Source: JAYZQT01 sp036136335 (GTDB lineage: Bacteria > Pseudomonadota > Alphaproteobacteria > MPNO01 > UBA830). From it: a stretch of 64,000 bases of DNA. The notes under the pieces were generated by a model that saw only the letters and a list, made by a program, of their open reading frames with translations, was not told the DNA's origin and searched no databases. The DNA is taken from NCBI GenBank assembly GCA_036136335.1, contig JAYZQT010000056.1, forward strand, positions 91,567-155,566. The letters run 5' to 3'. The first letter of the stretch is position 1. Every line of letters begins with the position of its first letter. Of this stretch, positions 62,182 through 64,000 are shown piece by piece. The position numbers and the translations under genes are program-made.

Positions 62182-63093
62182 TTATGTAACCTGCCCGGCA
62201 ACTATCGCGCCTAGCAATAACCATCCAACAGAGCGGTTTGAGCGAAATTTGCTGAGGCAGTCTTTTGGCATGTCTAGATCAACCTGCCATACCTGCCAAA
62301 TGAGATGAGCCGCAATTGCCGCAAGACCCGGCCAGAACGGCCAGCTTAATTCGGCCACATAACCCGCTGCTCCGAAAAATATTACAGCGCTAATATAAAA
62401 CACAAGAAGCCAAGGCTTGGACGCCATCAACCCGAGCGCTCTTGCAGAGGACTTAACACCAGCTGCAGGGTCGTCGGGACGATCCTGATGCGCGTATATT
62501 GTGTCATACCCTAGCGTCCAACAAATGCCACCCGCATAAAGGATAAAACTTGTTAATTGAAGGTCACTCGTCACCGCCACCCAGCCTAGTAATGCACCCC
62601 AGTTGAATGCTAGACCGAGAACGAGCTGTGGCCAGAACGTCACACGTTTTGCAAGAGGGTATAGCGCTACGAGCACCAAGGCGGTCAAACCTGTCCAAAT
62701 GGCATAAGCGTTGAATGAAAAGAGAATGGTTGCGCTGGCCAGAAGCTGAATAACGAACCAGATGAGCGCCCCGGGCACCGTTACCTCTCCAGCGGGCAGG
62801 GGTCGGTCGCGCGTTCTTGCTACCCGGGCATCGAAGTTGCGGTCTAGTATGTCATTCCATGTGCATCCACCGCCGCGCATAAGGATAGCGCCCACGCCAA
62901 AGAGAATGAATAGTTTCCAGTGAGTAATGCCTTCAGGCGCAAGAGCTATGCTCCACCAACACGGAAACAGCAATAGCCATGTGCCGGTTGGTCTGTCTAA
63001 ACGCGAGAGTCGGATGTAGGGGCGAGACCATTTAGGCGTTCGCCGATCTACCCAGGCGCCACGGGGAATATCGCTGGGGGTTGGAGCTTTCAT
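62182..63093 (-). CDS. ubiA: 4-Hydroxybenzoate polyprenyltransferase
   Basis: A 303-residue UbiA prenyltransferase with about eight to nine membrane helices. Both aspartate-rich motifs are present: GGGCTWNDILDRNFDARVARTRDRPLPAG and DTIYAHQDRPDDPAAGVKSSARALG. It attaches the polyprenyl tail in ubiquinone synthesis. ATG 63093 (MKAPTPSDIPRGAWVD) fits the family; the frame extends further but would overlap the divergent rsmE. The gene ends 12 bp from the ModE-like gene (convergent). Confidence 0.94.
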   Translation of the reverse strand: MKAPTPSDIPRGAWVDRRTPKWSRPYIRLSRLDRPTGTWLLLFPCWWSIALAPEGITHWKLFILFGVGAILMRGGGCTWNDILDRNFDARVARTRDRPLPAGEVTVPGALIWFVIQLLASATILFSFNAYAIWTGLTALVLVALYPLAKRVTFWPQLVLGLAFNWGALLGWVAVTSDLQLTSFILYAGGICWTLGYDTIYAHQDRPDDPAAGVKSSARALGLMASKPWLLVFYISAVIFFGAAGYVAELSWPFWPGLAAIAAHLIWQVWQVDLDMPKDCLSKFRSNRSVGWLLLGAIVAGQVT

Positions 63094-63185
63094 GCTAGGA
63101 GTGTACCACAGGTAAATTTGATCAAATTGCTTCAAAAGACAAGAGATCACTTTGGATTCGGTGGTTTTGTGCCAATATTCCAGGT

Positions 63186-63929
63186 ATGAATGATAATCGA
63201 AATAGACTGCGTCTCTTCGTGGCATACGACTTGGAATACGGGCATGCTGTACCCGCGACGGTCGATCAACATAAATATCTGCGAAAAGTTATGCGACGTA
63301 AAGATGGAGACATAATTGCGTTGTTCAATGGCCGTGATGGTGAATGGCTTGCTCGAATTTCGTATGAAGCAAAAACGCGCTGTAAAATGATTGTCGAACA
63401 ACGTATCCGGCCCCAGCATCTGCCGCCCGACATCTGGTTGCTTTTTGCCCCGGTCAAGGCGGCCCCGATGAACAACATTGCCCGAATGGCCACAGAACTT
63501 GGCGTTGTAAGGATATGCCCGGTAATAACTGAGCACACTTTTGTGACGCGCGCCAACACGGCACGCATGCGTTCCAACGCCGTGGAGGCTGCTGCTCAAT
63601 CGGCGCGCCTTAACGTCCCAATTGTTGATGAAGCGACATCACTCGGAGATTTGTTTGCAAATTGGGACCCAGCACGTCGGGTAATTCTGTGTGCTGAAAA
63701 AGGTGGCGCGGAATCTATACCTATTGCCCTTTCACGCGTTAAACCGGGAGGCTCCTGGGCGGTACTCATCGGACCAGAGGGCGGATTCAGTCAATCCGAA
63801 CTTGACGGACTGGTAAAACTACCCTTTGTTACACCCGTTCGGCTGGGGCCGCGAATTCTCAGAGCGGACACAGCGGTGGCGGCAGCTCTAGTTTGTTGGC
63901 AAAACCACCTTGGGGATTGGTCCGAATAG
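63186..63929 (+). CDS. rsmE: 16S rRNA m3U1498 methyltransferase RsmE
   Basis: A 247-residue SPOUT-class methyltransferase. An N-terminal PUA-like part (HKYLRKVMRRKDGDIIALFNGRDGEWLARI) precedes the knot domain, with VLIGPEGGFSQSELDGL and LGPRILRADTAVAAAL as the SAM-binding knot. It methylates U1498 of 16S rRNA. 92 bp divergent from ubiA. ATG 63186 is used. Confidence 0.94.
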   Translation: MNDNRNRLRLFVAYDLEYGHAVPATVDQHKYLRKVMRRKDGDIIALFNGRDGEWLARISYEAKTRCKMIVEQRIRPQHLPPDIWLLFAPVKAAPMNNIARMATELGVVRICPVITEHTFVTRANTARMRSNAVEAAAQSARLNVPIVDEATSLGDLFANWDPARRVILCAEKGGAESIPIALSRVKPGGSWAVLIGPEGGFSQSELDGLVKLPFVTPVRLGPRILRADTAVAAALVCWQNHLGDWSE

Positions 63930-64000
63930 TGAATGGCAGTATCGCCACAAGAGAGAATTTTGTTTTAGTAGAAATGTTTTAATCGGGGCGCCCGCCGGTG

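Noticed and set aside
1..64000. Insertion sequences, integrase, attachment sites, CRISPR or tRNA genes as evidence of a mobile island
   Set aside because: I found no transposase-like protein, no regular repeat-spacer array and no cloverleaf that I could support, so the accessory region is called by gene content only.

Overview
The window reads as a chromosomal segment of an alphaproteobacterium, probably a marine or environmental Rhodospirillales-like lineage. The evidence is a C4-type 5-aminolevulinate synthase (hemA), the gene run HDAC-like / xseB / ispA / dxs / tlyA, fabI next to aroC, a Rickettsia 17-kDa-antigen-type lipoprotein, and moderate GC. Lineage is inferred from gene content only. 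I recognised no transposase, integrase, rRNA, tRNA or CRISPR array.

Positions 1-41.9 kb form an accessory catabolic region. In order it holds: an operon of a TauD-type dioxygenase, a ferritin-like diiron protein and a reductive-dehalogenase-like corrinoid/Fe-S protein (1.2-3.9 kb); a THI5-like binding protein, a second TauD enzyme and a GMC oxidoreductase (4.0-7.4 kb); a quinone-reductase-like MDR enzyme, a UbiD decarboxylase and a GST (7.4-11.1 kb); three EamA/DMT transporters (11.1-14.1 kb); a MarR-controlled HpaB monooxygenase / acyl-CoA ligase / Rieske oxygenase module (14.4-19.6 kb); a fasciclin protein and a luciferase-like monooxygenase; a five-gene run with four more Fe(II)/2-oxoglutarate dioxygenases (22.0-26.4 kb), divergent from a MarR-EmrA-EmrB efflux operon with a perfect 43-bp palindromic operator; and a DapA-like aldolase, gentisate-dioxygenase-like cupin and third MarR protein (30.7-33.5 kb). 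After arfB and greB come one intact and two broken DMT transporter genes, then a four-gene split nitrile-hydratase-type cassette, a second UbiD enzyme, a second luciferase-like enzyme and an alpha/beta hydrolase (36.8-41.9 kb).

Positions 41.9-47.6 kb are a sulfur-oxidation block: a cytoplasmic SoeABC-type sulfite dehydrogenase (molybdenum) divergent from a persulfide dioxygenase. Persulfide dioxygenase makes sulfite and SoeABC oxidises it to sulfate.

Positions 47.6-64 kb are mostly housekeeping: isoprenoid precursors (ispA, dxs), DNA repair (xseB), rRNA modification (tlyA, rsmE), chorismate (aroC), fatty acids (fabI), vitamin B6 (pdxH), haem (hemA), ubiquinone (ubiA) and molybdenum cofactor (moaA; fdhD, a GIY-YIG-like protein, mobA and a ModE-like regulator). 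The cofactor genes would serve molybdoenzymes such as SoeA.

The least ordinary items are the split nitrile hydratase with two beta-N-like proteins, the reductive-dehalogenase-like operon, a MarR half-site shared by two promoters, the 43-bp palindrome, a universal stress protein whose only plausible start is ATC, a GIY-YIG-like protein inside a molybdenum-cofactor operon, and a plus-strand terminator with no plus-strand gene before it.
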